A stretch of DNA of 64,000 bases from Rhizobium oryzicola (GTDB taxonomy: Bacteria > Pseudomonadota > Alphaproteobacteria > Rhizobiales > Rhizobiaceae), in the NCBI RefSeq assembly GCF_030504645.1, contig NZ_JAUKWQ010000001.1:1409402-1473401 (forward strand), given 5' to 3'. Under the pieces are notes generated by a model. It was not told the DNA's origin and did no database searches. It worked only from the letters and a program-made list of their open reading frames with translations. Shown here piece by piece: positions 54,947 to 63,876 of this stretch. Position 1 is the stretch's first letter, and every line of letters starts with the position of its first letter. Position numbers and translations under genes: made by a program.

Positions 54947-55383
54947 CAGGGGTCTCCAACGCAACCGTTGGGGTTGCATTGATTGTGATGCATCCGTCTT
55001 TCGGTGAGGTCAAGCTTACGCAATCGCTGACGCCTTCAGGTTGCTTCGATCGGATCGGGCGAAGAAAAAATGCATACCCCAGCGTGCGAAATATTACAAA
55101 ATTCGGGAATACTGAAAAATTGAATCGTCGTTTTGAGCTTTATTTAGACTCTTGGTCCTATTTTTAGGGCGTCAGGAGAGGGGGCTTCTCGATCGCCGTA
55201 ATGATAACGGGCCTGGCGCAGGTTGCCGACTGAGGTTTGCAAGCAGGGGTGGGGAGCCCAGGTTTATGCAGCGAGCGGCGAGATCTCAAATATTGCTTCC
55301 GGAAACCGCGCTGAAACGCAGCCGCGGATGTTGGACCCTATTGTCCGGAGAGCTCTACTTCAGGCCGAGATGAGGGCACACTG
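54947..55383. other. Intergenic region between hpaI and the signalling operon
   Basis: 437 bp. Just upstream of hpaI two overlapping dyads occur: CCAACG-CAAC-CGTTGG (54956-54971) and GCAACC-GTTGG-GGTTGC (54961-54977). An AT-rich stretch at about 55085-55165 is the likely promoter zone for the chemoreceptor gene; I saw no sigma-54 pattern of correct spacing. No gene is evident. Confidence 0.35.
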
Positions 55384-57363
55384 ATGAGAATTCGTGGAAA
55401 AATCAATATCATTGTCGGGGTCATGAGCGCGGTGGCGGTGGTCATCGGCGCAATGGCGCTTTACGTCAATTACGCCTTCGACAAGCAAAGCGATGTTTAC
55501 GCACACGCAGCCTCTCGCGCCTATTACGGCGAACGACTGAACCGCCTGGTCACGGCGGTCGTCATGGAAGCGCGTGGTATCTATCATGCGAATACAACGG
55601 AGGATGCCGCCAAATTCGGCAAGAACCTGTCCGGCTTCCTCGACGAAATGGACAAGACGATCGCCAACTGGCAGCCGCTGGTGCTGGATGAGGACAAACA
55701 AACATTTGAACAATTGAAGGCACGCGCTGCCGAATTCCGCAAATTCCGCATGGAGACCGTGCGCCTTGGTTCCCAGGTCAGCCCCAAAGAGGCAGACATT
55801 CAGGGTAACAATGACGCAAACCGTGCCAATCGTACTGCATTTCAAACCAGCATTGATGCGATTGTGAACGCCGACCGCAAGCGCCTTGATGATATCACGG
55901 CGGTGATGGACACGTTCGGCTCGCAGATGAACTGGCTGATCCTGACCTTTACAGGCTTTGGCATCGTGGCGGGCACGGGCCTTGGGCTCTTTATCTCCCG
56001 AGCGCATCTGTCGCGTCCCATCACGCGGTTGACCAATGCGATCACCGAAGTTGCTGCCGGCAATTACTCGATCGCGGTTCCGCAGGCCTCTGCCCGCGAC
56101 GAAATCGGTGACATGGCCCGTGCCGTTGAAGTCTTCAAGCAGAATGGCCTTGAGATTGCTCGTCTGAATGCTGAAGAAGCCGCAAGCCGCGCCAACAGCA
56201 TGGACCTGCAGGAGCGCATGAAAGTTGTCGTCTCCGCAGCGGTGGCCGGCGATTTCGGCCAACGTATCGACAAGCGCTTCAACGACGCGTCGCTTGATCG
56301 CTTTGCCGCTGATGTCAACGAACTCTTGGCAAGTGTCGAAGTGGGCGTCACCGGCGTTCGCGAAGTTATCTCCGCGCTTGCTGATGGCGATCTGACGCGC
56401 ACGATGGAGGGTGACTTCAGGGGCGCCTTTGCCGAGTTGCAGAGCAACGTCAATGCTTCGCTTGCCAAACTGCAACTGACCATGCGCCGCGTTCGCCAGA
56501 CGACAGAGCTGATCAGCGACAACTCCAACGATTTGCGCCATGCGACGGACAATCTGTCCCGCCGGACGGAGCAACAGGCAGCAGCTCTTGAAGAGACCTC
56601 TGCTGCACTCGACCAGATTACGGCTGTGGTGCGCAATTCCAGTGAGCGGGCGCAGGAAGCAAGTTCGATGGTGACTGATGCCAAGGCCAGCGCTCACCAA
56701 TCGGGACAGGTGGTTGGGAATGCCGTCGCCGCCATGAGCCGTATCGAGCATGCATCGCGAGAAATCAGCCAGATCATCAACGTCATCGACGAGATCGCCT
56801 TCCAGACCAATCTGCTGGCACTCAACGCGGGTGTCGAGGCTGCACGCGCCGGCGAGGCAGGCAAGGGCTTTGCGGTTGTCGCGCAGGAAGTGCGTGAGCT
56901 TGCTCAACGCTCGGCAAGTGCTGCGAAGGATATCAAGACCCTAATCGGCAAGTCCGGAACGGAAGTGGCAGGTGGCGTACAACTCGTCCAGAAAACGGGT
57001 GAAGCGTTGAAGGTCATCGAAACACAGGTCCTATCCATCAACGATCACATCCATTCGATTGCCGCCGCAGCCCGCGAGCAGTCGACCGGCCTGAACGAGG
57101 TCAATACCGCCGTCAACCAAATGGACCAGGTGACGCAGCAGAATGCCGCCATGGTCGAGGAATCCTCGGCGGCTACCCACCGGCTTTCTGAAGAAGCGCA
57201 TGGTCTGCGTGAACTGGTCCTGGCTTTCAAGATTGATCGCAACGGTGAGCAGAAGGTTATCCGCATCAACGATAAGGCGGCATCTGCACCGGTCGCCATG
57301 GCCCGCGTCGCCAACACGCGCGGCAGTTCTGCAGCACTGAAAGAAAACTGGGAGGAATTTTGA
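55384..57363 (+). CDS. Methyl-accepting chemotaxis protein with CheR-docking tail
   Basis: 659 residues. TM1 at about 9-30, a periplasmic helical sensor to about 187, TM2 at about 188-208 and a HAMP domain at 209-262. A second HAMP-like segment follows, then the cytoplasmic signalling domain with hairpin tip [20 protein letters not shown]. The last residues are ENWEEF: a NWEEF pentapeptide of the kind that tethers CheR/CheB, separated by a flexible linker. First gene of a five-gene operon; its TGA overlaps the cheW ATG (TGATG). Confidence 0.95.
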   Translation: MRIRGKINIIVGVMSAVAVVIGAMALYVNYAFDKQSDVYAHAASRAYYGERLNRLVTAVVMEARGIYHANTTEDAAKFGKNLSGFLDEMDKTIANWQPLVLDEDKQTFEQLKARAAEFRKFRMETVRLGSQVSPKEADIQGNNDANRANRTAFQTSIDAIVNADRKRLDDITAVMDTFGSQMNWLILTFTGFGIVAGTGLGLFISRAHLSRPITRLTNAITEVAAGNYSIAVPQASARDEIGDMARAVEVFKQNGLEIARLNAEEAASRANSMDLQERMKVVVSAAVAGDFGQRIDKRFNDASLDRFAADVNELLASVEVGVTGVREVISALADGDLTRTMEGDFRGAFAELQSNVNASLAKLQLTMRRVRQTTELISDNSNDLRHATDNLSRRTEQQAAALEETSAALDQITAVVRNSSERAQEASSMVTDAKASAHQSGQVVGNAVAAMSRIEHASREISQIINVIDEIAFQTNLLALNAGVEAARAGEAGKGFAVVAQEVRELAQRSASAAKDIKTLIGKSGTEVAGGVQLVQKTGEALKVIETQVLSINDHIHSIAAAAREQSTGLNEVNTAVNQMDQVTQQNAAMVEESSAATHRLSEEAHGLRELVLAFKIDRNGEQKVIRINDKAASAPVAMARVANTRGSSAALKENWEEF

Positions 57364-57827
57364 TGAGCACGACGATCGGCGTCAACGCACTTGAGATCAT
57401 TGCATTTCGTCTGGGCCAGGAAAGCTTCTGCATTCGCACGACGGCTGTACGGGAAATCCGGGGATGGGCGGCTTCCATGCCGATCCCCAATTCTCCAGAT
57501 TACGTGCTGGGCGTGATCAATCTGCGTGGCAACGTCATTCCGACAATCGATCTGGCCCGTCGTCTTGGCATGCCGGCCGCAGAAAGAACCGAACGCAGCG
57601 CAATTGTCGTGGTTGAAGCAGGCCACACCACGATAGGTCTGTTGGTGGATCATGTGACGGACATGCTTTCGATCCCCTCCGACCATCTTCAGCCGGTGCC
57701 GCAGGTTTTCAGTAACTTCGACAGCCAATACTGCGAGGGCATCATTACACACGCTGACGGCATGATCTGCTTCATCAACCTGGAGCGATTGTTCGAAGGC
57801 GACGACGCAATTCCGCAGGCGGCGTGA
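57363..57827 (+). CDS. cheW: Chemotaxis coupling protein CheW
   Basis: 154 residues from ATG 57363. A CheW fold: IIAFRLGQESFCIRTTAVREI, VLGVINLRGNVIPTIDLARRLG, GLLVDHVTDMLSIP. Links receptors to CheA; no cheA lies in the window, so it must use the main chemotaxis kinase elsewhere. GAGGAATTTTG precedes the ATG inside the MCP tail, giving translational coupling. Confidence 0.94.
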   Translation: MSTTIGVNALEIIAFRLGQESFCIRTTAVREIRGWAASMPIPNSPDYVLGVINLRGNVIPTIDLARRLGMPAAERTERSAIVVVEAGHTTIGLLVDHVTDMLSIPSDHLQPVPQVFSNFDSQYCEGIITHADGMICFINLERLFEGDDAIPQAA

Positions 57828-57874
57828 GAAGCCTGCTTTCGCTAGCCGACAACCTTTACAGAGGCATTCGTGTC

Positions 57875-58381
57875 ATGAAGCTGTTTCGTATCGTTGCATG
57901 TGCCGCCACTTTGATGACCCTCTTGACGGGCGGGGCCTTCGCTCTCGACCGTCCGACCGGCCCCGTTATTCTGACCGTGACCGGTGCCGTTACCAAGCCG
58001 AATGCCGGCACGACGGCGCAGTTCGATTTACAGATGCTGGAAGCATTGAAGAGCCGCACCGGCACCATGAATACGCCCTGGATCGACGGCAAGGCGACGT
58101 TTTCCGGCCCGCTGCTGCGCGCCGTCCTTGAGGCTGCCGGCGCTAACGGGACGACCTTGCAGGTGCGTGCCCTGAACGATTACTTTGCCATGGTTCCGAT
58201 GGCCGATGCCGCACAACTGGATACGATCCTGGCGACCCGTATCAACGGCAAGCCGATGTCTGTGCGTGACAAGGGGCCGCTCTTCCTGATCTATCCGTTC
58301 GACCTCGATCCATCGCTCTATAACGAGCAGTATTTCTCCCGCTCCGTCTGGCAGATCAAGGAGATCGAGGTCAAGCCGTGA
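57875..58381 (+). CDS. Periplasmic protein of the molybdopterin-oxidoreductase (SUOX/YedY) fold without Mo-ligating cysteine
   Basis: 168 residues from ATG 57875. A signal peptide (LFRIVACAATLMTLLTGGAFA) is followed by a domain resembling the small molybdopterin-binding fold: PVILTVTGAV, FSGPLLRAVLEAAGA, VRALNDYFAMVPMAD and VWQIKEIEV. The only cysteine is in the signal peptide, so the mature protein lacks the Mo-ligating Cys of sulfite oxidase-like enzymes. I infer a ligand-binding accessory role, probably for the kinase whose GTG overlaps its stop (GTGA). Confidence 0.8.
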   Translation: MKLFRIVACAATLMTLLTGGAFALDRPTGPVILTVTGAVTKPNAGTTAQFDLQMLEALKSRTGTMNTPWIDGKATFSGPLLRAVLEAAGANGTTLQVRALNDYFAMVPMADAAQLDTILATRINGKPMSVRDKGPLFLIYPFDLDPSLYNEQYFSRSVWQIKEIEVKP

Positions 58382-60603
58382 CACCAGCAACGCCATTTGG
58401 AGGAGACGTCATCCGCAGGGCAAGCCGCACGACTGCCGTGCTGCAGATCTTTGCGGTGATCCTGCTGTCTATCCTCGTCTCCCTCTACGTCGACATGTCC
58501 AATCGTCAAGGCAACCTGCGGGACGCCATTCGTGAAAACGCGATGTGGTCTGTCTATCAACTGAACCGTGAGGCGAACAACCTGCACCATCGGGCCGAGT
58601 TGATCATCGCCAGCGGCGAGCCGACGGCGGAGGCTTTGCAGAAGCTGTCCCTGAGCTATGACATCGTTTATTCGCGCTTGACCACGCTGGAGCAGACCAA
58701 GTTCGAGGAGAACTTCGTCGCGGACGAACGGGTACGTCTTCAGCTGGCGGAAATGCATCGGATCGTATTGGAAAGCCAGAGCCTGTTCGATGCGATTGCC
58801 GGAGGCGAAACGCTTTCGATCGGAAGTCTGAAAAGTCTGGAATACGAACTTGGGGTGCTGTCTCGCGAAACTTCCGAGCTTCTCGTCTATACAAACACGT
58901 CCATCAGTGAAGAACGTGCCGTCAATCGAGGTGAGCTCGAATCCCTTCAGCGCAAGTCGATCGGCCTCATTGGCCTGTTGGTTGTGTCGGTGGTCTTTCT
59001 GATCGTCACACTGCGGCGGCAACTGCATGGAGTGCAGGCCGCAGGTGCAAGCCTTGAGACGATGGCAGAACAATTGACCGCCTCTTGGCAGGCCGCGGAA
59101 GCGGGTAATCGGGCCAAATCGCAATTCATGGCGACCATGGGCCACGAGATCCGCACGCCACTCAATGCCATCCTGGGCATGGTCGAACTGCTGGAATTGA
59201 CGCGGCTCTCTCCGGAAGCCTCTGCGCATATTCGGACTATCCGGCGCTCCGGCGAAACACTGCTCGACATCATCAATGAGATCTTGGATTACGCCAAGAT
59301 CGAGCATGGAAAACTGGAGCTCGAGCGCCGCACGCTCGACCTTCAGGTTCTTGCCGAAACCTCAGTCGATATGATGCGGGGACGTGCAGCGGAGGCGGGC
59401 AACAATATTGTCCTTGACCTGCCGCAGACCTGGCGGGCCCGCTTCATCGTTTCCGATCCGACCCGCCTGCGGCAGGTCATGCTGAACCTCATGAGCAATG
59501 CGGTGAAGTTCACGTCTCAGGGGGTCGTCACCCTGCGCATGCGCCAAGTTCTAATTCAGGGAACGCTTTGGTTGCGTGTCGAAGTCCAGGATACCGGCAT
59601 AGGTATCGAGGAGGAAGGCAAGGAAAAGCTCTTCCGCCCATTCTCGCAGGTCGATGCCAGCATCACGCGCAAGTACGGCGGCACCGGTCTCGGGCTTACC
59701 ATCTGCAAGGAAATCATCGATCGCTTCGGCGGCCGTGTCGGTGTCGAGAGCCGGCGCGGCGAGGGCAGCACCTTCTGGTTCGAACTGCCTGTGCAGGCTT
59801 CTGAAACACCGCCCGCGCCGCATGCCCAGGTCATAGCCCTGCCGCAGGAGCCACTTCGTAAGCTCCGTATCCTCGTGGCCGAGGACAACAAGGTGAATCA
59901 GCAGGTCATCATGGGGTATCTCGCTCATCTGGGACAGGATGTGGCGCTTGCAGAGAACGGAGAGGTGGCGCTGAAACTTGCCGCTGCAGAGCGCTTCGAT
60001 CTGATCCTGATGGATATGCAGATGCCGGTCATGGACGGTATCGAGGCGACCCGTCGCCTGCGCATGTCGATGCTGCCGTCCAGGGATACGCCTGTCGTTG
60101 CCTTGACTGCGAATGCATCCGAGGAAGATCGCCGCCTTTGCCTAGAAGCGGGCATGGCAGGCTTCCACGCAAAACCAATCAGCATCGCCATGCTGCATCG
60201 GCTGATTCTGGACACTGGTCGGCAAATTCCTCAAGCGCCGACAGCAATGCGGCCTGTGGTCGCTGCGGCGCAATCTGCCACGGCGGCGAGCGGCCCTGAT
60301 CCAGTGGCACACAGACGCGAGGAAATCGCCGCGGTCCTGGGAGAGGAAGCCTTCGATGAACTGCTTGATGCGTTTTTCGAGGATGCCGTCGAATTGCTCG
60401 AAGGACTGCGTTGCGCGCTCAGCGAGGGGCGCGAAAAGGACACCGATCCACTGCTGCACACCCTCAAGGGTGCAGCTTCCAATATCGGCCTTATCGACAT
60501 CGCCGAAACGTCCCAGGCGTTGCGAAAGACAAAGCTTTCCGCCGACGATCTCGAAATGCTGACACATAAGTTAACAGACGCCAGACAACGGCTGGCCGCC
60601 TGA
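58378..60603 (+). CDS. Hybrid sensor histidine kinase (HK-REC-Hpt)
   Basis: 741 residues, starting at GTG 58378. TM1 at about 20-38, a periplasmic helical domain of about 155 residues, TM2 near 197-216. The H-box GHEIRTPLNAILGM has its His near 255; the N-box is NLMSNAVKFT and the G-boxes DTGIGIEEEG and GGTGLGLTICKE. A receiver domain spans about 495-615 (LILMDMQMP, Asp near 545) and a C-terminal Hpt domain has HTLKGAASNIGL near 694. A complete intramolecular phosphorelay. The natural target is the HD-GYP regulator 14 bp downstream; the sensor partner is probably the SUOX-like protein upstream. Confidence 0.95.
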   Translation: MTPATPFGGDVIRRASRTTAVLQIFAVILLSILVSLYVDMSNRQGNLRDAIRENAMWSVYQLNREANNLHHRAELIIASGEPTAEALQKLSLSYDIVYSRLTTLEQTKFEENFVADERVRLQLAEMHRIVLESQSLFDAIAGGETLSIGSLKSLEYELGVLSRETSELLVYTNTSISEERAVNRGELESLQRKSIGLIGLLVVSVVFLIVTLRRQLHGVQAAGASLETMAEQLTASWQAAEAGNRAKSQFMATMGHEIRTPLNAILGMVELLELTRLSPEASAHIRTIRRSGETLLDIINEILDYAKIEHGKLELERRTLDLQVLAETSVDMMRGRAAEAGNNIVLDLPQTWRARFIVSDPTRLRQVMLNLMSNAVKFTSQGVVTLRMRQVLIQGTLWLRVEVQDTGIGIEEEGKEKLFRPFSQVDASITRKYGGTGLGLTICKEIIDRFGGRVGVESRRGEGSTFWFELPVQASETPPAPHAQVIALPQEPLRKLRILVAEDNKVNQQVIMGYLAHLGQDVALAENGEVALKLAAAERFDLILMDMQMPVMDGIEATRRLRMSMLPSRDTPVVALTANASEEDRRLCLEAGMAGFHAKPISIAMLHRLILDTGRQIPQAPTAMRPVVAAAQSATAASGPDPVAHRREEIAAVLGEEAFDELLDAFFEDAVELLEGLRCALSEGREKDTDPLLHTLKGAASNIGLIDIAETSQALRKTKLSADDLEMLTHKLTDARQRLAA

Positions 60604-60617
60604 AAGGGAGATGGAAC

Positions 60618-61673
60618 ATGCGCATTCTTGTCGTCGACGATAACAAGACGAACCTGACGCTTCTCAAGAAACTCGCCGCCAGCGTCCCCGGTTGCTCCGC
60701 GCTTGGCTTTTCCACCCCGGCCGAAGTTTTGCAGGCAATGCCCGATCTCGACTTCGACATTGGCGTGGTTGATTTTCAGATGCCTGTCTACAACGGCGTC
60801 GATCTCCTTCTGGAGATACGCCAGTTCGAAAAGTATCGGGATCGTCCGTTTGTCATCGTCACTGCAGACATGGACAACACCACGCGCATGGCGGCTCTGA
60901 ATGCCGGGGCGATCGATTTTCTGACGAAGCCGATCAACCCGCTGGAATTCCAGGCCCGCATTCGCAACCTTGTCGCCCTGATCGATGCCAGAAACCAGCT
61001 TGCCGAGAAAGCCGAATGGCTGCGTCAGGAAGTCGAAAAGGCGATTGCCGAACTGCGTGAGCGCGAACAGGAAATTATCTATCGTCTGACCCTGGCGGCG
61101 AGTTACAAGGATCCGGAAACAGCGCTTCATACATTGCGTGTCGGCGCCTATTCCGAAATCATCGCGCGCTCCTACGGTTTGCCGGTGGATATCTGTGCCG
61201 ATATCCGTCTCGCTGCCCCAATGCACGATATTGGCAAGGTCGGAATTCCTGATGCTGTGCTCCTGAAGCGGGACATCTACACCGACCAGGAACGGGCTCA
61301 GATGCAGCGCCATACGACGATTGGCAGCCGCATCCTTGGCGAATCACGGTCTGGCCTCCTGCAGCTCGCCGCCGAAATTGCCGGCGCGCATCACGAACGC
61401 TGGGATGGTCAGGGTTATCCGAACCGTCTCACCGGCGAAGAAATCCCGATTGCCGGGCGAATCGTGGCTGTGGCCGACAGCTTCGATGCATTGACCACCG
61501 CACGGCCCTACAAGGAAGCTTGGTCGGTGGAGCGTGCTATTCAGCACATCAAGGACCGGGCAGGGTCCCAGTTCGATCCGAGCTGCGTGGACGCCTTCAT
61601 TCGCTCGCTCGACCAGATCCGCGAGATCATGACCGTGCGGCCAGACGGAGAACCCGCTCCCAACGCAGCCTAG
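60618..61673 (+). CDS. Response regulator with HD-GYP c-di-GMP phosphodiesterase domain (RpfG type)
   Basis: 351 residues. Receiver domain at 1-120 (VVDDNK, Asp in VVDFQMPVYNG, Lys in FLTKPINP), a linker helix, then HD-GYP at about 140-340: LHTLRVGAYS (His), MHDIGKVGIPD (HD) and HHERWDGQGYP (GYP), then ARPYKEAWS. All metal ligands appear intact, so c-di-GMP hydrolysis is expected. GGGAGATGG precedes the ATG. Last gene of the operon with the hybrid kinase. Confidence 0.95.
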   Translation: MRILVVDDNKTNLTLLKKLAASVPGCSALGFSTPAEVLQAMPDLDFDIGVVDFQMPVYNGVDLLLEIRQFEKYRDRPFVIVTADMDNTTRMAALNAGAIDFLTKPINPLEFQARIRNLVALIDARNQLAEKAEWLRQEVEKAIAELREREQEIIYRLTLAASYKDPETALHTLRVGAYSEIIARSYGLPVDICADIRLAAPMHDIGKVGIPDAVLLKRDIYTDQERAQMQRHTTIGSRILGESRSGLLQLAAEIAGAHHERWDGQGYPNRLTGEEIPIAGRIVAVADSFDALTTARPYKEAWSVERAIQHIKDRAGSQFDPSCVDAFIRSLDQIREIMTVRPDGEPAPNAA

Positions 61674-62036
61674 GGTGAGGACGAGATCATATTGCTGGAA
61701 TGGCGCGATGAACGGCCATGATATGCGGGGAGAAGCACGCACGGATGGGTTCCAGACCCATTCAAGTGCTTCGACACAGCAGATTGCAGCCGTTCGCGCG
61801 TCCTCCGCATAATCCCGGCGGGATTATGCTCGGGATGTGGTCGATCCGGCGGTCTACGTCGTTGAAAAGCCTCGCCGATGCGGGAGCATCGTCTACGTTT
61901 TTCGCCTCGTATCTCATCCGGATCGCCTCACACCATTTCAGCAAGATGATCGGGTCCTCATCCTAAGGCTGCAATTCGCGGGAACAAAAACGACCCTTTC
62001 GCGTTACCGTGAAGCTCCAGGCAGCGCGAGGGGGTC
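61674..62036. other. Intergenic region with palindrome and EcfG-like promoter
   Basis: 363 bp without a gene. GCATAATCCC-GGC-GGGATTATGC (61807-61829) is a perfect dyad with 10-bp arms. A smaller dyad ATGGGT/ACCCAT lies at 61744-61760. The promoter at 61981-62005 serves the downstream receiver gene. Confidence 0.5.
61981..62005 (+). promoter_or_regulatory. EcfG-type (general stress response) promoter
   Basis: GGAAC at 61981-61985, a 16-base spacer and CGTT at 62002-62005 match the alphaproteobacterial EcfG consensus GGAAC-N16/17-CGTT. It is 32 bp upstream of the ATG of the single-receiver gene, a proper distance. Confidence 0.65.
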
Positions 62037-62435
62037 ATGCCGCACAGGGTCTTGGTCGTTGAAGATCAGCTTCTGATCGCGCTTCACATCGAAGACGCCG
62101 TGCTGGCGCTTGGATACGAAGTTTCTGGCATCGCGGCAAATGCACGCGACGCCTTTTACCATTCAGAGGATTGCGACATCGCACTTGTGGATGTCCAACT
62201 GCAGGACGGTGCGACGGGACCCGATATCGGTCGGGCCTTTGCCGCCAAAGGTATTACCGTTCTGTTCATGACTGCAAACCCGGAAGCACTGGCCAGCGGA
62301 ATTCCGGGTGCGCTCGGAGTCATCTCCAAACCGCTATTCGATCTGGAATTGATCGGGGCCATTCAATATGCAGCCGCGATGCGTGACGGAACATCGATCA
62401 CACCGCCCGAACGGCTCAGGCTCTTTCATCGCTAG
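62037..62435 (+). CDS. Stand-alone receiver-domain response regulator
   Basis: 132 residues: receiver with VVEDQ acidic pair, Asp in IALVDVQLQDG, Thr in LFMTANPEAL and Lys in GVISKPLFD; no output domain. The sequence style (VEDQLLIALHIEDAVLALGY) resembles receivers linked to HWE/HisKA2 kinases and the PhyR stress pathway. An EcfG-like promoter suggests a role in general stress signalling, perhaps as phosphate sink or relay. AGGGGG precedes the ATG. Its stop is 6 bp from that of rlmB. Confidence 0.9.
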   Translation: MPHRVLVVEDQLLIALHIEDAVLALGYEVSGIAANARDAFYHSEDCDIALVDVQLQDGATGPDIGRAFAAKGITVLFMTANPEALASGIPGALGVISKPLFDLELIGAIQYAAAMRDGTSITPPERLRLFHR

Positions 62436-62441
62436 CCGTAA

Positions 62442-63326
62442 TCATGTTGGCTTTGCCAGGTGCTGGCGCGCTGCGTAAAGCGCAATTGCGGCTGCATTCG
62501 AGACATTCAGCGATTTGATGGCGCCCGGCATGTCGAGGCGAGCCAGGGCATCCACCGTTTCCCGGGTCTTCTGGCGGAGACCCTTTCCTTCGGACCCGAG
62601 CACCAGCGCGAGGCTCTGCCCGGAGAATGTCTGTTCGAGAACCGCAGGACCTTCCGAATCAAGGCCGATCGTTTGAAAGCCGAGCTTCGACAATTCGTTC
62701 AACGCATCTGCCAGATTGGTGACCTGAATGTAGGGAATATGTTCGAGCGCACCGGACGCGGATTTTGCGAGCACACCCGATTCGGTCGGGCTGTGGCGCT
62801 GGGTGGTAATCAGGGCGCCCGCGCCGAAGGCAACGGCGGATCGCATGATCGCGCCGACATTGTGTGGATCGGTCACCTGATCAAGCACCAGAAGCAGACG
62901 GGACTCCGTCAGCGCCGCAAGACGCTTCAAAGGCAGGGGCTGTGTTTCCAGAAGAACCCCCTGATGGATCGCATCCGGTCCCACCAGCTTGTCGATATCG
63001 GAAGGAGCGACAATTTCCACAGGAAAGGGAAGAGCGGCATCTTCCGCGAGTTCCAGCCGGGGCAGGGCATTTTGCGTGGCCATCAGCCGGATGTTGCGGC
63101 GCTCCGGATTGTCGATCGCGGCGCGCACCGTATGCAGCCCATATAGGAAGACCTGTTCGGGGCGCAGCTGCGGCGCTTTCCAGTCGCTGTCCTTGCCCTT
63201 CGGGCGTCGGCCTGCGGCGGGTGTTGGTATTTCCCCACGTTCGCGCTTGGCGTCACGCACGGCACGCCTCAGATTCGCGTAATGGGTATCGCGGGGGGAT
63301 TTGTCTTTTCGATCATCTTTGCTCAT
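62442..63326 (-). CDS. rlmB: 23S rRNA (guanosine-2'-O-)-methyltransferase RlmB
   Basis: 294 residues. A basic low-complexity N-terminus (about 1-50), a substrate-binding domain starting near LYGLHTVRAAI and the SPOUT methyltransferase with DQVTDPHNVGAIMRSAVAFGA, ALVLGSEGKGLRQ and LNVSNAAAIALYAARQ. Methylates G2251 (E. coli numbering). Divergent from the tRNA-Tyr/Gly-tuf unit. Confidence 0.94.
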   Translation of the reverse strand: MSKDDRKDKSPRDTHYANLRRAVRDAKRERGEIPTPAAGRRPKGKDSDWKAPQLRPEQVFLYGLHTVRAAIDNPERRNIRLMATQNALPRLELAEDAALPFPVEIVAPSDIDKLVGPDAIHQGVLLETQPLPLKRLAALTESRLLLVLDQVTDPHNVGAIMRSAVAFGAGALITTQRHSPTESGVLAKSASGALEHIPYIQVTNLADALNELSKLGFQTIGLDSEGPAVLEQTFSGQSLALVLGSEGKGLRQKTRETVDALARLDMPGAIKSLNVSNAAAIALYAARQHLAKPT

Positions 63327-63424
63327 GCGGCCTTATAGCTCTCGCAAGCGCAAGCGCATAGAGCCGCAGAAGCCGGTGGCGTGGGGACAATTATTTTTTC
63401 TGACATTTTTCGTGACAGGCTGTG

Positions 63425-63453
63425 TTGACAGACCGACAAGCTGCCGTCATATA
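63425..63453 (+). promoter_or_regulatory. Promoter of the tRNA-Tyr/tRNA-Gly (tuf) unit
   Basis: A perfect TTGACA -35 (63425-63430) and CATATA at 17 bp as -10 (63448-63453), about 60-70 bp upstream of tRNA-Tyr. The strong -35 suits a stable RNA promoter. Confidence 0.65.
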
Positions 63454-63520
63454 CGCCGCCGTGGCTGCGGAACACATCACCGCGGTGACGAAAAAGAGCT
63501 TGGCTTCGGTCCAGAATATT

Positions 63521-63605
63521 GGAGGGATGCCCGAGTGGTTAAAGGGGACGGACTGTAAATCCGTTGGCTCAGCCTACGTTGGTTCAAATCCAACTCCCTC
63601 CACCA
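63521..63605 (+). tRNA. tRNA-Tyr (anticodon GTA)
   Basis: 85 nt with encoded CCA. Acceptor GGAGGGA/TCCCTCC, anticodon arm CGGA-CTGTAAA-TCCG with GTA, a long variable arm as in class II tRNA-Tyr, and T arm TTGGTTCAAATCCAA. Confidence 0.97.
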
Positions 63606-63627
63606 TTCTGATCGAGAGACAAGCCCC

Positions 63628-63701
63628 GCGGGTATAGCTCAATGGTAGAGCAGCAGCCTTCCAAGCTGAATACGCGGGTTCGATTCCCGCTACCCGCTCC
63701 A
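63628..63701 (+). tRNA. tRNA-Gly (anticodon TCC)
   Basis: 74 nt with CCA. Acceptor GCGGGTA/TACCCGC, anticodon arm CAGC-CTTCCAA-GCTG with TCC, T arm GCGGGTTCGATTCCCGC. 22 bp after tRNA-Tyr, evidently co-transcribed. Confidence 0.97.
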
Positions 63702-63876
63702 AATTTCCAGCACGTTTTGGCAAGCGAATTTCAGCGTTAACGCTGTGGCGGCAAACTGTTGCCCTTGCACTTCGTGCCCTAGTAATTATGTCTTGCGCAT
63801 TCACAGGGAAAGCCTTAAACGGCTGCACCAAACCCGCTCGCGGGTCCATCATTCTTTACCACCACAGGAAGCATCA

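Noticed and set aside
55200..55235. Sigma-54 promoter before the chemoreceptor operon
   Set aside because: The TGGC...TTGC pair there has the wrong spacing between its GG and GC elements.
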